A DNA stretch of 64,000 bases from Algorimicrobium hallyeonense (GTDB lineage: Bacteria > Bacteroidota > Bacteroidia > Flavobacteriales > Flavobacteriaceae). The DNA lies in contig NZ_JBHSLA010000007.1 in the NCBI RefSeq assembly GCF_042657385.1, forward strand, positions 50,839-114,838, in the 5' to 3' direction. Positions 57,401-63,743 of this stretch are shown piece after piece; positions within the stretch are counted from its first letter, which is position 1, and each line of letters starts with the position of its first letter. Both the position numbers and the translations under genes were made by a program. Below the pieces are notes generated by a model. That model was not told the DNA's origin. It was given only the letters and a program-made list of their open reading frames with translations, and ran no database searches.

Positions 57401-59636
57401 TGGTGAAATAGGCGTCAATCCTGGAACAGGATGGAGTGCTTCATCTGTTTCAACTTATGGAACAACCTTAGTTAGAAATGAAGATGTCTTACAAGGAAAT
57501 GTGAATGCCTTTGTTGCAAATTTAGCAACTGAATGGTCTCAGTACTCTCAAAATACAGTTTCTCAATTGGGAGATCATAATATTGAAATAGCTGCATTAG
57601 CAAATAATGTGATATTGACTGTAACTGACACAAGTGGTAATGTATCTACTTGCGAAGGAAATGTGACTGTTGTAGATCAAATTGCACCAGAAGTATTTTG
57701 TCAAGATGTTGTTGTACAATTAGACGCCAATGGTGTTGGAAGTACAACAGCTCAAGCTGTAGATAATGGATCTAATGATGCCTGTGGAATAGCCAGTTTA
57801 TCTTTAGATAAAACGGATTTCACCTGTGCAGACGTTGGTTCTAATACTGTTACCTTAACGGTTACAGATAACAACGGAAACACCTCTACTTGTACAGCTA
57901 CAGTAACTGTAGAAGATAATATAGAACCAATTGTTGTAACACAAGATATTACGGTTCAATTAGATGCCAGTGGAGGTGTAAGCATTACTCCATCACAAAT
58001 AGATAATGGCTCTAGTGATAACTGTGGTATTGCTTCCCAAGTAGTAGTTCCAAATTCATTTGATTGTTCTAATATTGGAGCAAACACTATTACACTAACC
58101 GTAACAGATGTGAATGGAAACTCTTTTTCTGAAACAGCTATTGTAACGGTTGAAGATAATGTGGATCCAGTAGCAAGTTGTCAAAATATTACAGTTGTGT
58201 TAGATGGTAATGGTGTTGCAACCATAATTGGAGAAGATGTAGATAGTGGTTCAAGCGATGCTTGTGGCATAGCGTCTTATGAAGTGACTCCATCGGTATT
58301 TGGATGTGAAAATATTGGGCCAAATACAGTAACCTTAACAGTTACAGATAATTATGGAAATACTTCAAGTTGTACAGCCACAGTAACTGTTGAAGGAATT
58401 GTTCCAGAGGTAACCATTACACAAGGAGAATTACCAGATTTTTGTCAAGGAGCAGCAATGGTATTAACAGCCAATAGTGCTGAAGCCATAGAATACTACT
58501 GGAGTACTGGTGAAACCACAGAATCTATAGAAGTAACAGGTAATGGAATTTATGGCGTGTTAGTTACTTCAGCAACAAATTGTACAACTTATTTAGAGTA
58601 TGAAGTTACAGGGTTTGATTCAGGTTCGCTAATTTCAGCATATACCATATTAGCACAAGATGAAGTGTTTTTACATGGAGGTAATTTAGTTCAAACTGGA
58701 GGTGTTGGAGCAATGAATCCTAATTCTGGTAATGTTAAATTACATCAAGCTAGTAATGTTGTTGGCTTTGCACAAGCAGTAAGCATTAATTTAAATCAAG
58801 GTAGTACCGTGGGTACTCCAATTTATGCAGCTGCTAATCCAACCATACCAACATTTGTCTATAATACGTATTCAAACAATGCTAGTCCAGATGCTACAGT
58901 AAACAATAACCAAACAGTTACTTTAAATGGAAGTGTTTATGATGTAGTTACTGTTAAGCAAGGTGCTACTGTAATATTCAGTCAGTCTAATGTATACATC
59001 AACGAATTAAAAACCTTTAAAGATGCTAACATTGAATTTTCTGGGTGCGCAAATGTTATTTTAAACGAGAAGTTCACGCTAGCTGAAGGAGGCACAATAA
59101 ATTCTAATGGGAATAAGGTTGTTTTCTATGTGGATGAAGATGTTCAAATAGAAAAAGGATCGGATGTTAGAGCAAGTATTCATGCTTATAATCATGAGAT
59201 GCTTGTTAAAGGTGCAAATGGCAATGGAAACAATGCCGGAGAACCAACCTATATGACTGGTTTATTTATAGCAAATAGAGTGCATGGAAATAAAAATATT
59301 ATTTGGAATGCAGATAGTTTATGCGAACCATGCCCAATAGAGCAACCAGTAATAGGAGAAACAAATTCAAATAACAATTCACAAGGTCGATTAAGTCTTG
59401 AAGTAGTTGCATGGCCAAATCCTTCTGACACATACTTCAACTTAAAATTAAAAACAGCAAACGTAATAGATCAAGTTGAAATGCAAGTATTTGATATGAA
59501 CAATAAACTCGTTCACACGAATAAATTTAATCCAAATGAGATATACAAGTTTGGTGACAAATTGGATAGTGGTGTTTATATTGTGAAAGTGAGTCAAGCT
59601 GGAGTAACAAAAGCAATCAAACTCATTAGATACTAA
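48414..59636 (+). CDS. Giant multi-domain lipoprotein/adhesin with HYR, TIG, lamin-tail and T9SS domains
   Basis: About 3,740 residues. The N-terminus (MMKTTSKSILILC, LLVIFSC at Cys21) is a lipobox, although the C-terminus is a T9SS type A sorting domain. Order: DNRLRE-like beta-helix region (about 90-540), FnIII (about 550-640), GEVED (about 650-820), HYR repeats, three IPT/TIG (about 980-1220), then alternating HYR with four lamin-tail-like inserts (about 1520-1705, 1870-2035, 2200-2380, 2890-3060), five tandem 87-residue HYR copies (55611-56915), further HYR, an anchor-like domain and the sorting signal. The frame is open upstream to GTG 48372, but ATG 48414 starts the signal. It is probably a cell-surface adhesin. 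Confidence 0.85.
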   Translation: MMKTTSKSILILCLLLVIFSCKKENTIGNEKVHELTNQSFNDTTLDYDDTPSEISHESKTNQDLLADANFAIEPDKNRTPSKVNNFEVDPKTELISKRDRTTKHYLREDGKTIDAVLSPKSMHYQSKSGSWEDINTNLVPSEKRDYVFANTSNNLRSWFPADPSEYGVIIQTDNSELVMGKNLTMSLTDSIGTLLKANNFKTAIPKANKNTLTYNNVLDGIDNEYVIKADEIKHNIILNSNPISNDNTVFVTFTEDLELPKNYSLEYDQNQTGLVIVDENNQVYLQIPAPQVYEKNNEAVLAPTEDAAFHIEKVDLGINTYRIATKISKQWLENRNYPIIVDPTITLNGNMSGYIRYRYDYDDSGCGSSTTTRTYYSSNNQPARIQVGYYYSRSGGSWCTYRDTYYDHYRSWIKYDTSSIPDVSVINNVEFSANVASLYGNSIPAYLRSSSSEGGNYTTSSNSSQYNSLVAGGNHGTAYYNTTGQQSYTILNGGATTRVQDLLAQDYFQLSFDSNGSNRDNRPYRIFNTAQSLLRVTYLGACENITEAPENPFPFNTATEVCYNGGGAVTVLGWTAVPEATVYDVYFGTSPTPGLLQSNLAANTTTANLNLTANTQYYWRVVPKNDCSTFSNVSTWSFTTAAQVCSDDYCDVTFNNVRPITSVTFGDINNQSSSSTNSPSYENYTAFSTTVVQGNGTSQGTGYNITVKGNTDGAQENRTLYFTAFIDWNQNGDFSDANEYYEIGSVTNSDGTDTEEASTILNIPSGVALGGTTMRIIASRFGYNINPCAPVEGNGNNYYGQTEDYTVNICELPIANCNNDITIQLDESGNASITVSDIDNGSTANCGLQSLTISQTSFDCSDIGQKIVELTITDVFGNSSTCNATVTVLDTEGPEITCLTDIILTTEVGGCLATITDSSYDAIVADNCGIASISNNITNTATLAGAVFDIPSNPTTVIWTVEDTSGNITQCETIFTVETPLPILASVDPVSFLPGDTITLNGNHFTSSGNTININGQTVTPDSEMVTEITFTIPVGVCTDVLFVTNGCGFETNTLPYTVESPVINSINPSILPYEGNVEVLINGTGFSSSGNTVTIGGIAATNIQNESQTSITVTSPAGVCNGTIEITNACGVISNSFGYSVNAPIIGAISISPIVPGSNLIINGANFNPGQNSVSINGIDAPIISDSFASITITVPFLNNVCAADIIVTTCNLVSDTFSSSSNELEPPTISCPNDISAIATSEAGAVVTYTEPQGTDNCGVASTVLTTNLGSGDTFPIGDTTVTYETTDTSGNMVSCSFTVTVVGVAPVINCPATITVNNTIGQCDAIANFSATDVVGIPASVITYSQDPNTIFPIGTTTITATATNAVGTSTCTFDVVVLDSEAPVITCPGNIVQDSDLGSCDAVVTYVVSSSDNCVGETIVQTSGLASGSMFPLGTTTNSFEVTDASGNTATCSFDVTIEDNELPNAVCQDLTVYLDANGQASITAQDINNGSTDNCGIASISISDNSFDCSDVSSGGGTSDPSKSIIISGVFDGPLTGGVPKGIELYVISDISNLSEYGIGSANNGGGSDGEEFTFPNVAVTSGTYIYVASESLQFNAFFGFNPDYTDGSMGINGDDAIELFYNGNVADVFGYINTDGTGQSWDYLNGWAYRNNNSDPNGSTFQSNNWYYSGTNALDGESSNTTATIPFPIGMFTTTQGGGISSGVSVNLTITDNNGNVSTCTASVTVLDAIPPEITCPGNIVQDSDLGSCDAVVNYTVIGSDNCAGEAVVQTAGLASGSAFPLGTTTNTFEVTDASGNTATCSFDVTIEDNELPTVACQDLTVYLDANGQASITAQDIDNGSTDNCEIASISISDNSFDCSDVSIGGTASGVWINELHYDNDGGDSGEFVEVAGTSGFNLTGYSIVLYNGSNGTSYDTINLSGTIDNEGGSGFGAIEFFQSGIQNGAPDGLALVDNLGDVVEFLSYEGSFTATDGPANGLTSTDIEVNEPGSTPVGESLQRTGDGNSSWTGPITASSGDLNAGQNFSSGSGVSVTLTVTDNNGNVSYCNATVTVLDAIAPEITCPGDITQDSDLGSCDAVVNYTVISSDNCAGETLVQTAGLASGSVFPLGTTTNTFEVKDASGNTATCSFDVTIEDNELPTVVCQDLTVYLDANGQASITAQDIDNGSTDNCGIASISISDNSFDCSDVSSGGTTTASTDLFISEYIEGSGNNKCIEIYNGTGADVNLGSYELARYTNGSTSSSEISLSGILADGDVYVVCNSGASSAFTNEADLLTGSMTHNGDDAIALLKNGSAIDIFGRIGQDPGSSWNQGGNSTSDETLVRNSNITDGNTDNDVNFPSLETEWTSLPQNDTSNLGSHTVSGGGGVGVSVTLTVTDTNGNVSSCTAIVTVEDNIAPEITCIADATRDTDLGQCDYTIQGTEFDATFTDNCISGSISNSVNGTSSLSGEVFALGATTVTWTADDGHGQVVTCTTTITVEDNEAPVITCIGNDTRDTDLGQCDYTIQGTEFDASFTDNCIDGSISNSINGTSSLSGEVFVLGATTVTWTADDGHGQIVTCTTTITVEDNEAPVITCIGNDTRDTDFGQCDYTIQGTEFDATFTDNCIDGSISNSINGTSSLSGEVFVLGATTVTWTADDGHGQIVTCTTTITVEDNEAPVITCIGNDTRDTDLGQCDYTIQGTEFDASFTDNCIDGSISNSINGTSSLSGEVFALGATTVTWTADDGHGQIVTCTTTITVEDNEAPVITCIGNDTRDTDFGQCDYTIQGTEFDATFTDNCISGSITNDYNNSASLAGEIFVQGTTTVTWTADDGHGQVVTCTTTITVEDNEAPIVNCLDLQVQLDAFGNGSIELSDINGNSTDNCGIASITLSQLTFDCSDIGGDLDQLIISEYIDGTGNEDCIEIYNGTGNPINLYEEGYTLNVYIDGSSTVTYSVPLLGIIGDREVYVVCNPTSPAAATEADQTGAFAFNGNDAIALVYNGNAVDVFGEIGVNPGTGWSASSVSTYGTTLVRNEDVLQGNVNAFVANLATEWSQYSQNTVSQLGDHNIEIAALANNVILTVTDTSGNVSTCEGNVTVVDQIAPEVFCQDVVVQLDANGVGSTTAQAVDNGSNDACGIASLSLDKTDFTCADVGSNTVTLTVTDNNGNTSTCTATVTVEDNIEPIVVTQDITVQLDASGGVSITPSQIDNGSSDNCGIASQVVVPNSFDCSNIGANTITLTVTDVNGNSFSETAIVTVEDNVDPVASCQNITVVLDGNGVATIIGEDVDSGSSDACGIASYEVTPSVFGCENIGPNTVTLTVTDNYGNTSSCTATVTVEGIVPEVTITQGELPDFCQGAAMVLTANSAEAIEYYWSTGETTESIEVTGNGIYGVLVTSATNCTTYLEYEVTGFDSGSLISAYTILAQDEVFLHGGNLVQTGGVGAMNPNSGNVKLHQASNVVGFAQAVSINLNQGSTVGTPIYAAANPTIPTFVYNTYSNNASPDATVNNNQTVTLNGSVYDVVTVKQGATVIFSQSNVYINELKTFKDANIEFSGCANVILNEKFTLAEGGTINSNGNKVVFYVDEDVQIEKGSDVRASIHAYNHEMLVKGANGNGNNAGEPTYMTGLFIANRVHGNKNIIWNADSLCEPCPIEQPVIGETNSNNNSQGRLSLEVVAWPNPSDTYFNLKLKTANVIDQVEMQVFDMNNKLVHTNKFNPNEIYKFGDKLDSGVYIVKVSQAGVTKAIKLIRY
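52570..55610 (+). repeat. Three-copy HYR-HYR-lamin-tail superrepeat inside the giant gene
   Basis: Units begin near 52570, 53624 and 54604. Each opens with a near-identical HYR pair (CPGNIVQDSDLGSCDAVV to the SFDCSDVS segment), followed by a lamin-tail insert that differs strongly among units. Confidence 0.8.
55611..56915 (+). repeat. Five tandem 261-bp repeats (87-residue HYR domains)
   Basis: Copies start at 55611, 55872, 56133, 56394 and 56655, exact 261-bp period; the inner three are almost identical at DNA level, the last diverges in its second half (SITNDYNNSASLAGE). Recent unequal crossing-over is the likely origin. Confidence 0.92.
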
Positions 59637-59677
59637 TACATAAACGTATCGTTTACAATAGCTTTACGGATTAAATA

Positions 59678-59712
59678 AAAAAGGTAGTAATTTTAAATTA
59701 CTACCTTTTTTT
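59678..59712 (+). terminator. Rho-independent terminator of the giant gene
   Basis: Stem GGTAGTAATTT / AAATTACTACC around a single T, flanked by A and T runs. Confidence 0.85.
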
Positions 59713-59839
59713 ATTGACTTTACAAGTTTTCTTATTCGCCTTTAAATAATTTATCTAGGGCTACTCCCAATTTAGATTTGAGGTTGAGCTGTTAATTTCA
59801 TGAAATCATGTATTGATTTTGCACAAATGATTATACAAT

Positions 59840-60238
59840 TTATAAACCCAAAGGTGTTTTTTTTAGCATATAATCTTGCCATTTTATGAGAATAAATTTA
59901 TCAATACCGTGCTCTACTTTTTTAAGAAATCCATACTCATATACAAAGAAATAAACATCCCCTTTTTGGTTTTTCCAGTAATGCGTAAAAAAATTAGTAT
60001 TAAAACCTATATCCTTTAAAATCTCTGTTCTTACGGTCACCTTCCCCCCTTTATTGAATTCCTTCAGTATTTTCCGATTCAACTTCAGTTGATTATTAAC
60101 TTTATCATAGAAACGTTCTGGTTGTTCCTTTGCTTTTTGATATTGATAACCACTTTTACATTGTGGGTCGCAAAATTTCTTATCGGTTCGACCTACTAAT
60201 TCCTTTTTACAATACAAACATTCTTTGTGAAATCTCAT
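59840..60238 (-). CDS. Small zinc-ribbon protein, divergent from the recombinase
   Basis: A 132-residue protein with an N-terminal zinc ribbon: Cys7-x2-Cys10 and Cys23-x3-Cys27 (CLYCKKEL, KFCDPQCKSGYQYQ). The remainder is basic (middle third rich in Lys/Asn) with an aromatic C-terminal stretch. No named family is recognised. It is transcribed away from the recombinase, and a 24-bp near-palindrome lies between the two starts, so it may regulate recombination; that is inference. Confidence 0.65.
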   Translation of the reverse strand: MRFHKECLYCKKELVGRTDKKFCDPQCKSGYQYQKAKEQPERFYDKVNNQLKLNRKILKEFNKGGKVTVRTEILKDIGFNTNFFTHYWKNQKGDVYFFVYEYGFLKKVEHGIDKFILIKWQDYMLKKTPLGL

Positions 60239-60264
60239 GTGATATTATTTAACCGTATTTTATA

Positions 60265-60288
60265 CGTATCCTATTCGAATAAGATACG
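60265..60288. promoter_or_regulatory. 24-bp near-palindrome between zinc-ribbon and recombinase genes
   Basis: CGTATC/C/TATTC meets GAATA/A/GATACG around a TTCGAA centre at 60276-60277, with only one unpaired position (60271 and 60282). It lies between two divergent starts and could be an operator. Confidence 0.6.
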
Positions 60289-60326
60289 ACTAAATCATTT
60301 ATTCATATTATTTTTAAACTAAAAAC

Positions 60327-61454
60327 ATGGGACTTCATAAAAGTATCACATTAAAGCATTTACTAATTGACCAGAAAAAATGCATTGGACTTCAATTTAA
60401 CACCAACAAAATTATTCAAGCCTTAGTTGATACTTTACCAATCGTATCATGGAGTAATGATTTTGGGATGTTTTACGTTTTAAACAACAAAAGTAATTTA
60501 GAGTTCATATTTAAAACGTTTCATGGAGTTGCTTGGATTAATGGCAACTATTTTTTTTCTGAAAAAGTGATAAATCCCGATAATCCAGAATTAAATCTGG
60601 AACGCTACAGAAACAGAAAGACAAAAGATGGCTTTAAAACTTGCCCTGAAGAATATTTATTAAAACTTGAACTTAAGCGATATTCCAATAATACAGTCCG
60701 TAATTACGTATCCTGTTTTGAAGCATTTATTAATTATTACGACACCCAAGATCCTATAAATCTAAACGAAATGGATGTTAGGAAATATCTTCAAAAACTG
60801 ATTCAGGAAGGAAAATCCAATTCTTATATAAATTTAGCGGTTAACAGTATAAAGTTTTTTTACGAGACTGTACACGGAATGCCTAATAGGTTTTATTCAA
60901 TTGAAAGGCCGAGAAAAGAAAAACAATTACCGGAAGTACTTTCAAAAGAAAATATCATAAAGATTATTAAAAACACCAACAATATTAAACACAAATGTAT
61001 AGTAGGCTTACTCTATTCATCTGGCCTTAGAAGAAGTGAGTTATTGAATCTTTCAGTAACTGATATAGACAGTAAAAGAATGGTGGTAAAAATTAACAAT
61101 GCTAAAGGAAAAAAAGACCGCATTTCTATATTAAGTCCAAGTCTATTAAAAGACCTTCAAGATTATTATCGAGAATACAGACCAAAAACATATTTATTTG
61201 AAGGACAGAAAGGCAAAAAATACAGTGCCACTAGTGTTTTAAAAATTGTAAGTAGTGCTGCTAAAAGAGCAGGTATTGTTAAAAAAGTAACACCTCATAT
61301 GTTAAGACATAGCTTTGCTACGCATTTGTTGGAAAATGGAACTGACATTAGGCATATTCAACTTCTGTTAGGACATAGTTCAACAAAAACAACAGAAATT
61401 TATACCCATGTGGCAAATAGATCATTCATGGAAATTAAAGATTTACTATCTTAG
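60327..61454 (+). CDS. XerD-like tyrosine recombinase of the cassette array
   Basis: A 375-residue integrase. An N-terminal extension (about 1-105) of a kind seen in Bacteroidota recombinases precedes a SAM-like core-binding domain (about 106-190) and the catalytic domain. Active residues: Arg235 (GLRRSEL), Lys260 (NAKGKKDR), His324 and Arg327 (PHMLRHSF), His350 (LLGH), nucleophile Tyr359 (EIYTHV). The stretch between Lys260 and His324 has no IntI-type extra patch. Its stop is 40 bp before the first cassette boundary (GTT at 61494) and it reads in the same direction as the cassettes, unlike classical intI. Confidence 0.9.
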   Translation: MGLHKSITLKHLLIDQKKCIGLQFNTNKIIQALVDTLPIVSWSNDFGMFYVLNNKSNLEFIFKTFHGVAWINGNYFFSEKVINPDNPELNLERYRNRKTKDGFKTCPEEYLLKLELKRYSNNTVRNYVSCFEAFINYYDTQDPINLNEMDVRKYLQKLIQEGKSNSYINLAVNSIKFFYETVHGMPNRFYSIERPRKEKQLPEVLSKENIIKIIKNTNNIKHKCIVGLLYSSGLRRSELLNLSVTDIDSKRMVVKINNAKGKKDRISILSPSLLKDLQDYYREYRPKTYLFEGQKGKKYSATSVLKIVSSAAKRAGIVKKVTPHMLRHSFATHLLENGTDIRHIQLLLGHSSTKTTEIYTHVANRSFMEIKDLLS

Positions 61455-61455
61455 C

Positions 61456-61500
61456 GTTATAACGTGGATATAGACTATAGTCTATATCCAATTGTTACCT
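61456..61500 (+). other. Recombinase-proximal attachment site (attI-like)
   Basis: AAC (61461-61463), 3-nt spacer GTG, palindrome arms GATATAGACTA and TAGTCTATATC (perfect, extended to 26 bp at 61465-61490), 5-nt spacer CAATT, then GTT at 61494. This 3/5 asymmetric spacing is identical to that in site A. It follows the recombinase stop by 2 nt. Confidence 0.6.
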
Positions 61501-61905
61501 ACAATAGCGTAACGCCATAAAAATTCACCATTCTTACGCAAAACTAAACGGCAAATCTGATCGCACTCAAACGGATAAAACTTTTGATTGAACAAACATT
61601 TTATACTTTCGATTTATCACTGTTGCGTTAATCTTTATGATTTCCGACCTGCCACTGTTACGGAATATTACGCCGATTTTTAGCACGTTTACACTTCGTT
61701 TTAAATAGCCATTTATTGCCCAGTTTAAAGTTTCGTTTTTTTCAGAATTTTAAGTCAGAAAAATTGAAAAACTACTGTAGGTAACATGGTGTATAAAAAA
61801 TGCTTATTTTAGTACCTAACACAAACGAAAGTGTGCGTTTGCTACCTTCCGATTTTCCTGCGGAAAATCCTCGGACGCAAACCCGCACTTTCTATACACA
61901 TACCG
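61495..61905 (+). mobile_element. Cassette 0: no gene seen
   Basis: A 411-nt cassette. It starts GTTACCTACAATAG and ends CTACTGTAGGTAAC, reverse complements at 13 of 14 positions. No open frame of note lies between; it may be a non-coding cassette, a regulatory cassette or a decayed gene. Confidence 0.6.
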
Positions 61906-61914
61906 TTGTGGTGC
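61772..61914 (+). repeat. attC-like site A (end of cassette 0)
   Basis: Left: AAC 61783-61785, spacer ATG, GTGTATA. Right: TATACAC (61893-61899), spacer ATACC, GTT at 61905. Between them is a long terminal structure with arms such as GAAAGTG / CACTTTC and GATTTTCC / GGAAAATC. It folds into a single hairpin. Confidence 0.7.
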
Positions 61915-61950
61915 ATATTGACCGAAACGCAAAAAGAATTATAAAAGCAA

Positions 61951-62481
61951 ATGGAATTGACAATAAGGAAAGAAGAATCTAAAGATTTCGAAACCGTTTT
62001 TAATCTTATAGAAAAGGCATTTGAATCAGAACAAATGTCAGACCATAAAGAACAGTTTTTGGTGCAAAGATTGAGAAAATCTGACGCTTTTATTCCTGAA
62101 TTGTCTTTGATAGCGGAAAATGAAAATAAAACTGTCGGACATATTTTGCTAACTAAACTGAAAATCAAAAATGGACAAAATGAGTTTGACTCGTTGGCAC
62201 TTGCGCCAGTTTCAGTACTTCCAGAATATCAAGGAAATGGAATTGGAGGAATGCTGATTAAAGAAGCTCATAAAAAAGCAAAAGAATTAGGATACCAATC
62301 TGTTATATTACTTGGACACGAAAAATATTACCCAAAATTCGGATACAAACGAGCCGACCAATTTGGTATAGAATTACCATTTGAAGTGCCAAAAGAGAAT
62401 TGTATGGCAATTGAATTGGTTGAAAACGGATTGAATGGAATAAGTGGAATGGTTGAATATCCAAAAGAATTTTATGAATAA
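61951..62481 (+). CDS. GNAT-family N-acetyltransferase (YhbS-like)
   Basis: A 176-residue acetyltransferase. The acetyl-CoA loop is VLPEYQGNGIGGMLI (Q-x-x-G-x-G at about 92-100), followed by a helix and the LLGHEKYYPKFGYKRA segment typical of YhbS-type GNATs. The substrate is unknown; amino groups on antibiotics, proteins or small molecules are all possible. Its stop overlaps the next gene's ATG by 8 nt. Confidence 0.88.
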   Translation: MELTIRKEESKDFETVFNLIEKAFESEQMSDHKEQFLVQRLRKSDAFIPELSLIAENENKTVGHILLTKLKIKNGQNEFDSLALAPVSVLPEYQGNGIGGMLIKEAHKKAKELGYQSVILLGHEKYYPKFGYKRADQFGIELPFEVPKENCMAIELVENGLNGISGMVEYPKEFYE

Positions 62482-63013
62482 AAGGAATAGCGTATTTATC
62501 GCAACAAGTATAGACGGCTATATCGCTGACAAAAATGGCGGAATTGATTGGCTAAATTCAGTGCCTAATCCTAACAATGATGATATGGGATATGTTGAAT
62601 TCATCAGTGGGATTGATGCAATTGTTATGGGACGAACAACATTCGAAACTGTAATAGGTTTTGATGTTTCTTGGCCATATAACAAACCTGTTTTTGTATT
62701 GAGCAATAAACTGAAAGAAATACCAGAATCACATAAAGACAGAGCCTTTTTAGTCAAAGGAACTCTATTAGAAATTTTAGAGCAAATTAACGGAAAAGGA
62801 TATGAGAGATTATACATTGATGGAGGAACAACAATCAGGAATTTTTTAAAAGCGGACTTGATTGATGAAATGATATTAACAACTATTCCAAGTTTATTAG
62901 GTGGTGGTTCTTCATTGTTCGGAGAATTACCAAACGAGCTTAAATTTGAGTTGATTGGAACAAAAACATTCCTGAATCAAATATCGCAAAGACATTATAA
63001 ACGAAAAAAATAA
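62474..63013 (+). CDS. Dihydrofolate reductase family protein (RibD C-terminal type)
   Basis: A 180-residue reductase of the RibD C-terminal/YwjB fold. The N-terminus (SVFIATSIDGYIADKNGGIDWL), MGRTTFETV and LYIDGGTTIRNFL, LLGGGSSLFGE are the NADPH- and substrate-pocket segments. These proteins are not proven folate reductases; trimethoprim resistance should not be assumed. It starts at ATG 62474 inside the GNAT stop region (ATGAATAA), not at the upstream TTG/ATG giving a 10-residue extension. Confidence 0.85.
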   Translation: MNKRNSVFIATSIDGYIADKNGGIDWLNSVPNPNNDDMGYVEFISGIDAIVMGRTTFETVIGFDVSWPYNKPVFVLSNKLKEIPESHKDRAFLVKGTLLEILEQINGKGYERLYIDGGTTIRNFLKADLIDEMILTTIPSLLGGGSSLFGELPNELKFELIGTKTFLNQISQRHYKRKK

Positions 63014-63018
63014 AAATA

Positions 63019-63092
63019 CGACACCACAACAATATATATGAAATCATAGCACCCTTCGGGATGCTACGCTTCATATACTAAACGTTGGCATT
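63019..63092 (+). repeat. attC-like site B (end of cassette 1)
   Basis: Left: AAC 63028-63030, spacer AATA, TATATGAA. Right: TTCATATA (63070-63077), spacer CTAAAC, GTT at 63084. A short inner hairpin (TAGCA/CCC, TTCG loop) closes it. Spacers differ by 2 nt, as in site A. Confidence 0.7.
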
Positions 63093-63122
63093 CATTGAGG
63101 CGGAACGTTAAAAATGAGACTT

Positions 63123-63377
63123 ATGAGTAATTTATCAAACATAAAAACGGAAATTGAAAAATATGCAAACGACTCAAATTTGACCGAACTGCAAATCGTT
63201 GAGAAACTTGAAAAACACTACTTTAATAAAAAAGTAAACGAGAATTTAAAACTCTATAAAAAAAGAAAGAAAAAAGTAAGCGAAATAACAAAAGAGCTGA
63301 AAATCTCGCCACGAAAATTTTACGGAATTCTGGAAAAGAAAAAAATTAAGCATAAGAAGTATAACAAATCCGAATGA
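63123..63377 (+). CDS. Small basic protein, helix-turn-helix-like
   Basis: An 84-residue protein (ATG 63123, or ATG 63114 adding three residues). It is Lys-rich and almost wholly helical; residues about 50-75 (SEITKELKISPRKFYGILEKKKI) look like a helix-turn-helix. It may bind nucleic acid. No family is recognised. Confidence 0.55.
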   Translation: MSNLSNIKTEIEKYANDSNLTELQIVEKLEKHYFNKKVNENLKLYKKRKKKVSEITKELKISPRKFYGILEKKKIKHKKYNKSE

Positions 63378-63547
63378 ACATAAATTCAACATCTGAATTT
63401 AGCTCGGTTGCGGAATCGAGAACTGAATTGAAAACCAAAACCCGAACTGAATGCGGAATTTAGCAAATTGCGGAATTGCTCACTCAATCGGAACTGAAAA
63501 ATTTTGCGGAATAAAAAGCTAACCGAATTCACTAAAAAACTGAATTA

Positions 63548-63727
63548 ATGAAAAAGAATTTACCTTTAATAGTAATTATAGCAAGTGCAATTTTAATAAT
63601 TGCAAACTTTATAATGTCGGAAAAAATTGACCGAGGATTTTGGATGTCAACATTATCGAGTGTCTTAATTATAATATCAATGGTCTTAACAATTAGAGCA
63701 AATAAAAATAAAGACAGCAATCAATAA
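63548..63727 (+). CDS. Small two-helix membrane protein
   Basis: A 59-residue protein with helices at about 5-23 and 33-50, short loop MSEKIDRGF and a charged tail. It starts at ATG 63548 and ends 21 nt before site C. A cassette-encoded toxin or bacteriocin-like peptide is possible, but nothing confirms it. Confidence 0.5.
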   Translation: MKKNLPLIVIIASAILIIANFIMSEKIDRGFWMSTLSSVLIIISMVLTIRANKNKDSNQ

Positions 63728-63743
63728 TCTGAATAAAAACAAC

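Larger units (their letters stand above)
61906..63084 (+). mobile_element. Cassette 1: GNAT and DHFR-family genes
   Basis: A 1,179-nt cassette starting GTTGTGGTGC and ending CACCACAAC in site B (9 bases complementary). It carries two overlapping genes in the + direction and no own promoter that I could see. Confidence 0.65.

Noticed and set aside
61772..61914. Sites A-C as plain terminators or REP-like repeats
   Set aside because: They lack T runs, their outer tags differ from site to site, and each tag matches only the start of its own cassette. Terminators or dispersed repeats would not show this.
61800..61982. A 60-codon frame across site A
   Set aside because: It lies mostly within the hairpin of site A and overlaps the real GNAT start; nothing in its translation looks like a protein.
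62474..63013. Trimethoprim-resistant DHFR (dfr) cassette
   Set aside because: The fold is of the RibD C-terminal type, not a DfrA/DfrB enzyme, so resistance cannot be claimed.
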